Shown piece after piece: positions 47,801 to 57,460 of a DNA stretch of 64,000 nucleotides. This DNA is from Saturnia japonica. Its lineage: Eukaryota > Arthropoda > Insecta > Lepidoptera > Saturniidae. The first letter of the stretch is position 1. Each line of letters starts with the position of its first letter. The stretch lies in assembly GCA_033032175.1 (NCBI GenBank), contig CM065322.1:9362001-9426000 (forward strand), written 5' to 3'. The position numbers and the translations under genes were made by a program. The notes below the pieces were generated by a model. It was given only the letters and a program-made list of their open reading frames with translations. It was not told where the DNA came from and searched no databases.

Positions 47801-48109
47801 TAATACCTAAGAAATATAGGAAGGTGTTATATGAATATGACGTGTTTGTCACTTCCCTTCGATATTATTTTAAGAGGATTCTGCTGTATACTGTGCTTAC
47901 CCTCAGCCACAGTTCAGTCACTTAGCCGTGCTTACTAAATAATAATAATAAGAACTAAAAGGAGTGATAAATATCTTTAACAATTTTTTTTTTCGTTTTT
48001 AAGCCTTTCTGAATCTGACAATTTCCTTTAATTCGAAATGTAACTTTCTCGTAAATAATAACCGAACTGATATTTTATATTAGCTATGTTAGGAAAGTGG
48101 ATTGAAATA

Positions 48110-48291
48110 CAGTGTAAACTCTTTATAACGTATCCTTTATAACGATAAACTCCTTATAACGTTGAAGTGAGCCCAACTGGTTGGTTTGCGTTAAAACCCA
48201 CATATTGAAACTCCACTCCATATAACGATAACTCTCTATAACGACAAAAAATGCTGAGTCCCTTGAGTTTCGTTATAAAGAGTTTACACTG
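48110..48291. mobile_element. pogo/Tigger-type MITE, 182 bp
   Basis: There are perfect 21-bp inverted repeats (CAGTGTAAACTCTTTATAAC plus G at each end) flanked by TA (48108-48109 and 48292-48293). The 'CAGT...CTCTATAACG' style terminus is typical of pogo/Tigger elements of the Tc1/mariner superfamily. Internal 'tataacg' motifs are repeated several times. There is no coding capacity. Perfect ends suggest it is relatively young. Confidence 0.85.
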
Positions 48292-48744
48292 TATATATCG
48301 TAAAGATATTTCATCTTTCTAAAAGTTGTGTATATTCTATCAGTGTGCCCGCTGAGACATATACTTTTATTTTAACATTATTACGTGAATAGGGACGTCA
48401 TATCGTCACATTTTAGTGATTTAGGGTAAAACTTGCACTACATGGTAGGCATTTTCGCTGTTACATTAACTTATGTTTTTAATATAACTGGAGGTCGTCT
48501 AGTGATCAAAATTGAACCGTAATTTATGAACATTTTTAGTTTGAACCTTATTGAGATATTTTTGTCAAACAGTATACCAACAATGAAATTACACAAAATT
48601 CGCAGCTCGAAATTCAATCAATCGATTTGTCAGTAATACATAGAATATTTATGTTGGTAGCATTTTTAAAATTCTTTGGCGACAAACTCTACAAACTATT
48701 ATGTGTTTGACATTGGTAGTATGGGCGAAAACAATAAACGTTTA

Positions 48745-48985
48745 ACGTCCGTTTTCGATAACCTATCTATCCGTTGTTTCAGTTACTAAAGATAGATAAA
48801 TATAACCTACTGTCCTTGCGTTATTATCAATAACCTATCAAGGATAGTTTTTCGTATCTACATAATATATACCCATATCCTATATCTTTAATAGCCGATA
48901 TCTGTTTTAAGTTAAAGATAGTACTTATTATAAATATGTACTAATAGAGGATAGTAAACTCAGATATGTTATTCAAAACGACCGT
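48745..48985. repeat. MITE family L, copy 2
   Basis: The left end 'acgtccgttttcgataacct' and the reverse complement of the right end 'acggtcgttttgaataacat' are imperfect inverted repeats. The interior matches 42254-42509. The ends are better preserved than in copy 1. Confidence 0.7.
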
Positions 48986-49384
48986 AATTCAATTAAATGT
49001 ATTTTAACTTTCTGCAAACCTTCTCCATATAAAAAATTTAACTACATCAAATCTCATATTCCTATGTGCGCACCGTGTTTATAAAAAGGAGTCCGAAGTT
49101 TTCCCTTTACATTACTTGTAAATAAAGCAAATTGAACTAAATATATTCTTACTTTGTAACTTATATTCTCACCTTTTCTTATTTCTGTTTAGGTCATCTC
49201 TGGTAATCACTTTTATCTTAAGTACTATTTTGAATCGTCGCAGAGTACTTACTATGCGTTTCATAAAATAAGATATTGGTCGTTTTTCTTTGGTTGTATC
49301 TCAAACTGTCATGTAGTGATTTTCGTTTTTTATTCATAAATTTTTCTTGTTAGACCCTGTATTTTTGCATTTTGTAAAATAAAG

Positions 49385-49490
49385 CTTGTTTATTGTGTAC
49401 AAGTGAAGTGGATTATAAATAATAACATGGAGCATGATTTCTGAGATGCCACAAAAACTCTGGAAAGTTCTAAAAAGGGAGCCACCATTT
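49385..49490 (-). repeat. Dispersed repeat family F, copy 3 (inverted)
   Basis: Its reverse complement aligns with 12775-12900 ('ggtggctccctttttagaac', 'gagtttttgtggca', 'ttataatccacttcacttgt'). Confidence 0.55.
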
Positions 49491-49879
49491 TGTTACAATA
49501 CCGACATCATCACAGGATACTCAGTGAAACGAAATATTTAACCATTCGAAAATGATAATAAAGATAAATAGTTGCCAAGTTAGATAAATGAGAAGAATTT
49601 ATTTTAAATTTGTCATGAAAGGATAAAAAGGAAGTCAAACATGCTGCCGACCATTACGGTGAAGAAGAGGGTCCCTAATCTTAACGCATACATACAGTTA
49701 ATTTAACGGAGAATTAATATTAACAAGCGATACACGAAGCAGAGGCCTCTCTACTGCCTGATTATGACAATATGGCGAGGATAGAGTCCGGCCCCTCGCC
49801 AAGGCCGGTCTTCCCGGCAGCATCGGACTCCCCATCGACCTTCTATCGACTTTTCATTATATGCTGACGAATAAAAATA
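49491..49879. other. No supported gene
   Basis: A GC-rich patch at 49770-49840 ('gtccggcccctcgccaaggc') has no long open frame. Nothing is assigned. Confidence 0.45.
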
Positions 49880-50032
49880 TACTGATACCGCGATTCAGGC
49901 TCTTGGATATGATTGGTCCAGTAAAGTAATTTCATTTCGTGCCGTTCCAGTCAATGCACCCGAGCAAAAACTGAGAGCGTACAATGTTTGCGGAAGTGGC
50001 TTTGTACCGTTAAAACTAACTGCAGGCTGAGC
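49880..50032 (+). pseudogene. Short coding-like fragment, possibly BEL/Pao polyprotein
   Basis: About 50 codons are open, bounded by stops. They read 'IQALGYDWSSKVISFRAVPV', then 'EQKLRAYNV..SGFVPLKLT'. The layout faintly resembles the BEL/Pao segment 'LG..W....D...F.V' followed by 'TKR.VLS..A..FDPLG..AP', but key residues are missing. This is a weak inference; it may instead be an exon remnant. Confidence 0.25.
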
Positions 50033-50299
50033 TGAATTCATTCTTATTTCAAACCTAGGTAAAGTAGAAAGTTGAACAGAACAGCAACTGGTTGATGTAT
50101 CATGGGTAGCAGATTACACAGCGTGTGACTTAATCATATATGTCATAACTCCTAAGTCAATTTCTTTTTAAACAATTGTGGTAGAAAACAAGCTTACCCC
50201 ACCAAAGAGCTCTAGAAACCATACTCACCATATGAACACAAGACAAGATTATTTGGCTGAAATCTTCGGTAGGGTGGGGAGGTATTACGTCCCAAGATA

Positions 50300-50375
50300 C
50301 ATATAAGTAGGCTTACCATACTTCCCGGTGTAACCGGGATTTTCCCGGGTTTTAACATTGGTCCCGGTAGTTTAT
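50300..50375. repeat. GC-rich inverted-repeat patch
   Basis: Several 'cccgg / ccggg' blocks within 70 bases ('cttcccggtgtaaccgggat', 'ttcccgggttttaac', 'ggtcccggtagt') can pair with each other. It is probably the terminus of a degraded element. It also underlies the minus-strand 62-residue frame at 50212-50400. Confidence 0.4.
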
Positions 50376-51700
50376 TTATCCGTGTAACGTAGAGACTCAC
50401 AGTACAAATTTTATATTTGAGTAGCTCCCTCCCTCCCTTAAATAAATATGATTTTTAATAATCGTAGAAAATTCTATTTCTTTTTTATAGTGTGTTCGAT
50501 GTTGAGTCTTCGAAAAACTTCAAGCTATCACACCGTCCATATTTAAACTACAGAATCGCGGCTGTTGAGACTCTCGTCCCGTTTTAGAGCTTTATTATTA
50601 TGGTAATCCTACATATAAGGGAATAACGACAAGATAAATAACTATAATATCTTCAAGTACGATCAAATTTCAATACACATAATAAGTTTTTGATAAATAG
50701 ATGACGACATTATGATTGGTTTGTATTGGTAATAAATATTGAACTATACATGGAAAAATATATGTCTCTTACATAAATCTATACAAATAAAATGTATGTT
50801 GGTTTATATGGATGGATTAAAAAGGAAACAAAAAAACCGACGGCATGCAACAAAAACACTTGAGTAAAAAATATATTTTTATATTATTGCTTTTTATTTA
50901 AGTCCCACATGTTGTACTTAAATATTATATAGCCTATCTCACTCCCACAAATAAGACGAATCTAACGACATCTCGTTTGCTAAAATCTATCAAGCCGTTT
51001 AGGCTACAGAACGTGCCAAAGAAATAGATATACATATAATTAAAAAAACATAAGGAGGGTAATAAACACCAACACCGTTTGACCGATCACCATGAAAGTC
51101 ATATTTAAGTATTTTTCCATGGAAAAGCTTTGAAAAGCTGTGATTGAGTCATTGATTACTGAAAAGGGTAGAACAGCTAGTATAATAGGCTAAAACATAC
51201 TTATCTATAAAAGTTGATTGATTTTAAACATTGTTATTACTAACGCCAGATAATAATAAACATGTTAATATATTGTACAAATGTACACAAATTGCAAGTA
51301 TATACATATGAATTAGACATTTTTCTAAATTACCAATTAAATTAGAAAATAGAAATAGCGATGTTAATTATTTGTTTAAAAGTTAAAAAATGTTTAATTT
51401 ATTTTATTTAATCATTAGATCTGAGGCAAATTCTGATATACATATTTTTATTTGCCAATAATAAAATAAAATCATATCTTTAAAGAGAATTTACCTGTAG
51501 ATCGTGGTTACTCGCCAATAGTTTTAAATTAAATAAAAAAAACTCTGTTAACAAACTACCGATCTTAAGAATGTTTCAATTATGTGTTATGTGTAGTTAA
51601 TGTATACATTCAACAAACACCATATTTTTCTTTTATCAATTAATGAAATGTCTATGTTTTATGTCGTTTAGGTTCTTAACATTTTTCGTTAAAATTATAA
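50376..51700. other. AT-rich stretch upstream of the protease pseudogene
   Basis: No gene or clear repeat is recognised. Confidence 0.5.
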
Positions 51701-51703
51701 TAG

Positions 51704-51710
51704 TATATAA
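51704..51710 (+). promoter_or_regulatory. TATA box of the protease pseudogene
   Basis: TATATAA lies 36 bases before the ATG at 51746. It fits a start site about 25-30 bases downstream and a very short 5' UTR. A retained core promoter argues for an ordinary gene copy that decayed, not a processed retrocopy. Confidence 0.55.
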
Positions 51711-51745
51711 ACCAAGTTTTATCTTTTTGTAAGTGTAGCATCACA

Positions 51746-52533
51746 ATGAATTTATTATTTATAATATTGATCGCAATTATAATCTACTTTGGTAATTGTA
51801 TGGAATTTCGTAGAGTTTACAAAGGACATGATGTTCAAACACACTTCCATAAGCATTTAGTTCTATTGAATATATTTAGCATTAACACGATTATTTTATG
51901 TAGTGGTTCTATAATTAATAATAATTGGATAGTATCTACTGCACACTTATTCGGTAAGCCTTTCCAAGTTGTAGAGGTATATCACCATGCATACTTTTAA
52001 TCCTATCGCCATGGTAAATTCTACGGATATTACAGCAAAAAGCTATGATCATCCGTACGACAACATAACATCCGAACATATTGAAACGATTTGGCTTTGT
52101 TAAAGACTAGTCGACTAATTTTGTTCCACGATTACATTCAGCCAATTACATTGGCTGCATCGACTATTGAGCCAAGCAAAATAGCGATTATAGCTGGTTA
52201 ACGGACGCTCGGAATGGAATCTAACTGAACCAAGATATGGTAGTGTTCTAATATATAAATGTGATGATGGTCTATTGTGTTCTGTAGATATAGTCAAAGC
52301 TGGACGTGGCGATTCGGGAGGACCTTTGACATCGAATGGACTATTATATGGTGTTATGTCGACAGTTTGCAACTATCCACATTTTCAGATTATTGGTATT
52401 ACTTATTTACGTAGATGTTGCTGTAAATTTACCTTGGATAAGAAGTGTCATAAACCGAACAACGAGTGAAGAATATGAGGAGATATTAAATAAAAATGCA
52501 GATGATATCTCTAACAATGATTATACCGAATAA
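51746..52533 (+). pseudogene. Secreted S1A (trypsin/chymotrypsin-like) serine protease pseudogene
   Basis: The ATG at 51746 begins a signal peptide (MNLLFIILIAIIIYFGNC). The activation-site region is degenerate (RRVYKGHD where IVGG-type sequence is expected). 'CSGSIINNNWIVSTAHLF' holds the catalytic His, with Leu in place of the usual Cys after it. After a stop at 51998 and frameshifts, 'NDLALLKTSRL' (about 52091-52123) supplies the catalytic Asp in another frame. 'GRGDSGGPL' (about 52305-52330) supplies the Ser in a third. The C-terminus (VNLPWIRSVINRTTSEEYEE) reads to 52533 after a further shift near 52410. At least four frame breaks make it non-functional. There are no introns, and the order and spacing fit the family. 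The residue six before the catalytic Ser is Lys, unlike typical trypsin (Asp) or chymotrypsin (Ser). Confidence 0.85.
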
Positions 52534-55358
52534 AAGAAAAATCAATGTTATGAAATCATCGAAATGTTTTTTTTTGGTCAATGGAAATATGGTTTTATAA
52601 ATATATTATTATATGTAATATTATACAAATGTACTAATTAGATAACATATACAATAAATAAATAAATACCAATGTAATAATAGTCTCATTAAATTATTGA
52701 AACAATAATATTTTTATCACAACAAATACTCAGGTTAAATTGAAAATTAAAAACAAAATCCCCGATACAAATATTCTATTCATTGAGACCATTGCTATTA
52801 GTCCAAGCATGATACCTTTAGGGTTGCTATTCAGCTCGATATAACAGGACTGTCACAGTTATTATGGCCTCTGTCTCGACCGCGACGTCCTGAGGTCCTA
52901 ACAAAGCACTATTACTTCCCGATTTTCCGCTTGGTTACGAAATTTCAAAAATTTGCGCTAAACTAATTGACCGCGCTGTAGAAGGAGTAAAATGTTGTGG
53001 GTATTTTGAGCAACGATTGCTTTTAACAATAAAAATTGAGAGAATAAGTTGGCCCTGAAAAGTAGGAGAGCAAAAATTGTGTAGTAGTGATGCGTTTTCA
53101 GTTTTAACTTAAACAAAAAATCCTTAAAGCAAATTCTATATGCTCGAATTGTGCGGATATTAGGTTGAGATAACTGGCTACGACGCTACTGTAGAACGAT
53201 TAATTTGATTAATATCGAGCCAGTGGTATGATGAAAGAATTCACCTGCTACCGAAGATTGTGGAAATGTTAATTGCTATTCACTTGCCAAAATGTGAAGT
53301 GACTATGGATTGCACAGAGTTTTATAATCACGTAAAAATGTAGAAAGAATAATTTAAAAATAATTAAGTCTTCAATAAAGTATTATCAAGCTAGGTTTTT
53401 TTTTTCTTTGCGTCCCGACGAGAGCCTAGCAATGTATGGCAACCCTATCTCTGCTGTAAGTTGGCGAGAAGTCCTCATCGCTGGTCGTCGCTGTCATATC
53501 GACCTTCAAGGGTTGCAAGCCTTTCGGCAGCTCTTTGAAGGCGACACGCCTAAGTGTACTAACTATGGCGAGTAGAGTGTATTTTTGTCTAAGAACATTA
53601 GAAGTCACAAAACAACAAATTAAGTAGTTTTTCATTATCATTGTTAATGAAATATTGATATGCTTTCTTCGAAATTAGAAGTTGTTCTGTCTTCATTTTA
53701 TCCAGTATTCTTTGTAGCGCTTAGCATTAGCGCAATAATAAAAAGTTTAATGAAGTATAAAAATAAGTTGGTGTTTCTTTTCTTGCAAAATGTTATCGAA
53801 GCTATGATGATTTCCTACGAAATGTATGGGAAAGGTTTTTTGCGATTTCTGATAATTTTTAGTACTCTAACCTCAGTTTGTTCCATAGAGTTTGTTGATC
53901 CTTATAAGAAACAGAATTGACTGGAATGAAAAAGTTTTTGTGTAAATTGCCCATAATTATGATGAGTGTACAAAATAACTGTAAATGCCACTCCTTCAAA
54001 AATGCCAAAATTTCTCAAAAACTTTTCATGTAGCTACAACAGTTAAGGCTAACCCTTACGTCCCCATCTCAAAAATACACACTCTATATTAAAATAAGAT
54101 AAGATGCGATTGGATAAGTTCAGGTAAATTGGGTATACTGTTATAAAACGAAAATAACTTCACTTTAATTTAGCTCTAGTCAAATAAGTGTTTGGGGCTA
54201 AAAAATTAAAAAAAATACTGTACTTATGAAAAGGGGGAAAATGTAGGAAATCCTTTCTTTTTCTCAGACAGCTTTTACAGCTTTACCGGGATTGGGGGCG
54301 AGCGATGAAGGTACTCAACCGCGAAAGCGGGCAACATGCTCATGGGTGCTGTTGGAAATCGAAGTTAAATGCCATACCACTATGCAAAAACACACCATCA
54401 TGCACTATGTCATTAATAGCCTTACTGTGTCCACCTGGTTAGTAAGTTAGCTAACATACTCTCGGTAAAAATCCGTAACCAAGTACCTATCAGAGTTCCA
54501 GCATCCGCATTTGAGAGTCACACCGCTTTCTAGGTTTATCCTTTACTTTTTTTTGCTATATGGTCACTAAATATCAAGCAAGATTCCACATTCTCTCTTC
54601 TAAAATCATTGGTTTTTATACCACGACGGTGGCAAGCCAGGTTGTGGTTCACCAGCATATGCGTGCTTCCAACCCTTAATACCACTTTGCCCACTTAAAG
54701 ATAATACCAAATAAAGAAAAAGTACCTGTAATCTGCTAATTTCCATTATTTTATGTTCCGTATGAGAGTGTGGAGCGATAAAAATAAATCGAAAATATTA
54801 TACCTCAAAAAACTATACCAAAAAAAGACAAATGACAAACGAGAACCAGAAGGTCTATTTGCGAAACGACCTAAAGTTATTAAATTCTATCTACGATAGT
54901 TTCACGCAAAATAACTTTAGGCCATTGGTGTTTTATAAAAGCACATTTTTAGATTACGAATATGTTAATTAAAATAGATTAATTTACTTAAAAAAAAGCT
55001 GATAGACCACTGTGTTCTCGTGGCCTCAATTTTAATACATCTTAAGATAATAATAATAATATGAAGATTATAAAATTGTGATATGAATAACTAAAAATGG
55101 TAAAGAGATTACTCTAAAAAGATGAAACCAGAACAAAACAAATACATATTGCATAAATTGTGCACTCACGAGCGTAAATGTATCATAAAAACTGTGTATC
55201 GCAACACACGACCCAATTTTTATGCGCATAATTATGTATGAATATTACGTGGGTACATGTAATTCACCCAAACACTTTGTATACCCGGTTCGTTAAAGTG
55301 ATAATCCTTATTAAATACATGTGTAGGTACATATAAAAAAAGGTTTTTTAGCTTTTAT
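52534..55358. other. Stretch without a supported gene
   Basis: AATAAA-type tracts at about 52653-52666 could have served the protease gene's 3' end. An 86-residue frame at 53660-53917 is hydrophobic and Ser-rich with no known domain. Positions 54262-54292 hold an inverted fragment of repeat family D. Positions 54868-54925 contain an inverted repeat with 'cctaaagttatt' arms. A poly-T run lies near 53396-53406. Confidence 0.45.
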
Positions 55359-55745
55359 TTGTGCGCAAAAAGAACTGTGTTAGTAATTATAATAGCATTA
55401 ACAATATTTATATTAGAAATTCCAATTTTTATTACAATGTCACTAACGATCGATTTCACAAGAAAGCTCAAAGTCACTCAAATGGCAATAAAGAGAGCTA
55501 TGTTTGAAGTGTTTCTGCGTGATAAAATGAAGTCATTGACACAGCTCTCAGAATTGCTATACTTAAGTTGGCCGTGGTCAAAGCACTTCGCTCATAGAAC
55601 GGATGGCCAAAGGGCCGTAGGGTTCTCGAGTGGTGACCCCGTGTCCGAAGACGCAACGAGAGCAGACCCACCACAAGGTGGACCGACGACCTAGTGAAGG
55701 TTGCGGGAACCCATTGGGTGCGAGTGGACGTCTTTTAGCTGAATG
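55359..55745 (+). pseudogene. RTE-like LINE, C-terminal fragment
   Basis: The 111-residue frame includes 'KLKVTQMAIKRAMFEVFLRD', the counterpart of the 'L.V.QRAMERAMLGVSLRDR' segment of insect RTE-type LINE proteins. It then reads 'HFAHRTDGQRAVG', the 'HIARRTDGRW' motif. The following nucleotides ('cccaccacaaggtggaccga', 'cgacctagtgaagg') encode the RWTDDLV region in another frame. The element ends near 'gagtggacgtcttttagctg'. The first ~30 hydrophobic residues are not LINE-like. It faces another LINE end at 55917-56253. Confidence 0.75.
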
Positions 55746-55916
55746 GATGGATTTTCAAAAATAGCTAGCTATTTAACTACCTTGGGTGATAAAAGTGAAT
55801 TGTTTTTAAATAAATGTAGTTATTTATTTCTTTCTATAAATATAATTCCATATTATTAACATCACGTATGAAACTATTAGTTAACAGTACCTAATTATTT
55901 TATGTGACGAATTTTT

Positions 55917-56253
55917 CCACTCTAATCTGTTGCTTGCTGTTCTTGTGACATTTTCTGCTGCCTTCCTTATCTCATCCTCCCAGCGTTTAAACAGCCTTCC
56001 TCTTTCCTCTTTTCATTTCTGGGATACCAAAACATGATGACCCGATTCCATTTTTCCTTCCCTTTTTTATGTGACCCGCCCGTTTCCATTTGAGTTTTTT
56101 AACTTTTGTGGTTAGATCAGCTAGTTTTGTGATATACCTAATGGTCTGGTTGCGTATACTTTGGGCTGTACGCACCCACCTCCCTTTATTGCAATTTTCT
56201 CGTTCATTACTAAACACCAACATGTACCATTTGCAAGTGTTTATGTGTTTCAA
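55917..56253 (-). pseudogene. RTE-like LINE, C-terminal fragment (opposite strand)
   Basis: The minus-strand frame at 55987-56253 reads 'IRNQTIRYITKLADLTTKVK', then 'KLKWKRAGHI', matching 'LRNE.IR..TKV.D....V.KLKW.WAGHI' of RTE-type LINEs. A shifted frame further on gives 'RWEDEIRKAA', then 'W'. The copy is about 170 bases from, and tail-to-tail with, the plus-strand LINE fragment. It belongs to a different subfamily, to judge by sequence. Confidence 0.7.
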
Positions 56254-56797
56254 ATCTTAAGATATTATTTGACCCATTTTACACCCCAAAAATATTCATG
56301 GGTATTAAAGAACTTTATAAGATAAAAATGTATGATGTAATTATGACGTCATTATCAACACTTAAGGAGTTTACACAAAGATTTAGAGAGGGAAGAGAGG
56401 TAGAGAAAATAGTATTTTTTTAAAAATAAATTATACTGTATTTGGGGCAGCCAGTCGGTGAAATATCTCCACTCTACAGAAGATCGCAGCCAAATAACCT
56501 AGTGTTGTGTTCCTGCAGTGAGTAGAGTTTACAGAGCTCCTTGAGGATGGGAGTTCCAGGTTGGCAACGCGCTAGAAATACATCTGGATTTACAAGCATC
56601 CATAGACTATGGAAGCCTTACGCTTTTTTGCAACTATTTAACGCTTTATTTAAGTTGTACGCAAAATTTTCACAACTGCATTTTATGTAATTATAGTACT
56701 ACTTTAAGATATTTTGTTGTGTCACAGTGTAACACAAATTTCGGCATTCGTACAAGAGACGTCGAGCAGTTTACAGTCACTCAAAGTTATTCAAATA
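56254..56797. other. Stretch with a repeat family J copy
   Basis: Positions 56535-56640 ('agctccttgaggat', 'ggcaacgcgctagaaataca', 'acaagcatccatagactatg') match 11340-11460 in the same orientation. Nothing else is recognised. Confidence 0.5.
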
Positions 56798-56891
56798 ATG
56801 TCTAAATATTTCACAATACCTTTTCGTTGTAGTTATGTTCAGTGTATTTGCTTAATTATGTTATTGTTACCGTGGGAGATTTCATGTGAAG
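56798..56891 (+). CDS. Possible first coding exon: signal peptide
   Basis: The ATG at 56798 opens MSKYFTIPFRCSYVQCICL, then IMLLLPWEISCEG, a plausible signal peptide with cleavage near the Ser/Cys. It is followed by a donor-like 'gaag|gtaatt'. The split falls after the first base of a Gly codon (phase 1), as in the exons at 61225 and 63340. No conserved mature sequence is included, and the next exon is not identified. The frame extends upstream to 56714 without help. This is a tentative call based on hydrophobic profile and splice phase only. Confidence 0.3.
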
Positions 56892-57025
56892 GTAATTTTT
56901 GGAATAAATCATATTTATTGTCATTTCAAATTGTGTATGTATCGACTGTGAGGGAGTCTCCTAATCAATTTCTGGTGCTCAGAGTCCAAAAGCTGTTCTA
57001 GACAATCTACTGCTTTAATAGAAGT

Positions 57026-57460
57026 TTGAATTCAGCACTCTGGAGTTGTAATATATTATTGATTGACCTCAGTTACTCGCTAACACATATACTTAGTAAG
57101 ACAAGTAAATGTTTTTGGCTAATTATGTTACGTTCTACAATAAACTTCCTAAGCACATTACTGATTTGCCGGATAATGAGTTCAAGAAGCATGTTAAGCA
57201 AGTTTTATTGTCGAAACGGTGTCGTAGGGTGGATCATTGCGTGAATGACGGCGACGTCTTAAAGTGATTACCTCTCTGTGCATCCACTGAAAACGATAAT
57301 ATCTGTAAACAATATAAATAATGTAAGAAAATTTCAAAAAAAACGTTGATAAACCCGGTTGAGTTTCCTACCGGTTCTTGTCGACGACTGGGATGTTTTC
57401 CGAACCGGTGGTAGCGTATTGACAATTCATAAGTGCCTTCTTAGGGCCTAAATTGAATAA
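57026..57460 (+). repeat. Non-LTR retrotransposon 3' end (family K), copy 2
   Basis: A frame near 57140-57250 reads 'LPKHITDLPDNEFKKHVKQV', then LLSKRCRRVDHCVND. This is like the C-terminal 'N.LP..I.......FK..VK..L' part of non-LTR reverse transcriptase proteins. Then come 'ctctctgtgcatccact', paired 'accgg' blocks (57390-57415) and 'cataagtgccttcttagggc'. The same order is seen inverted at 28615-28960. The listed 72-residue frame (57026-57244) is out of frame with this protein. Confidence 0.65.

Noticed and set aside
53660..53917. Hydrophobic 86-residue open frame as a membrane protein gene
   Set aside because: Composition explains the hydrophobicity. There is no domain, splice context, promoter or paralogue in the window.
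54868..54925. Inverted repeat with 'cctaaagttatt' arms as a MITE
   Set aside because: The arms are short, no target duplication is seen and no second copy is present in the window.
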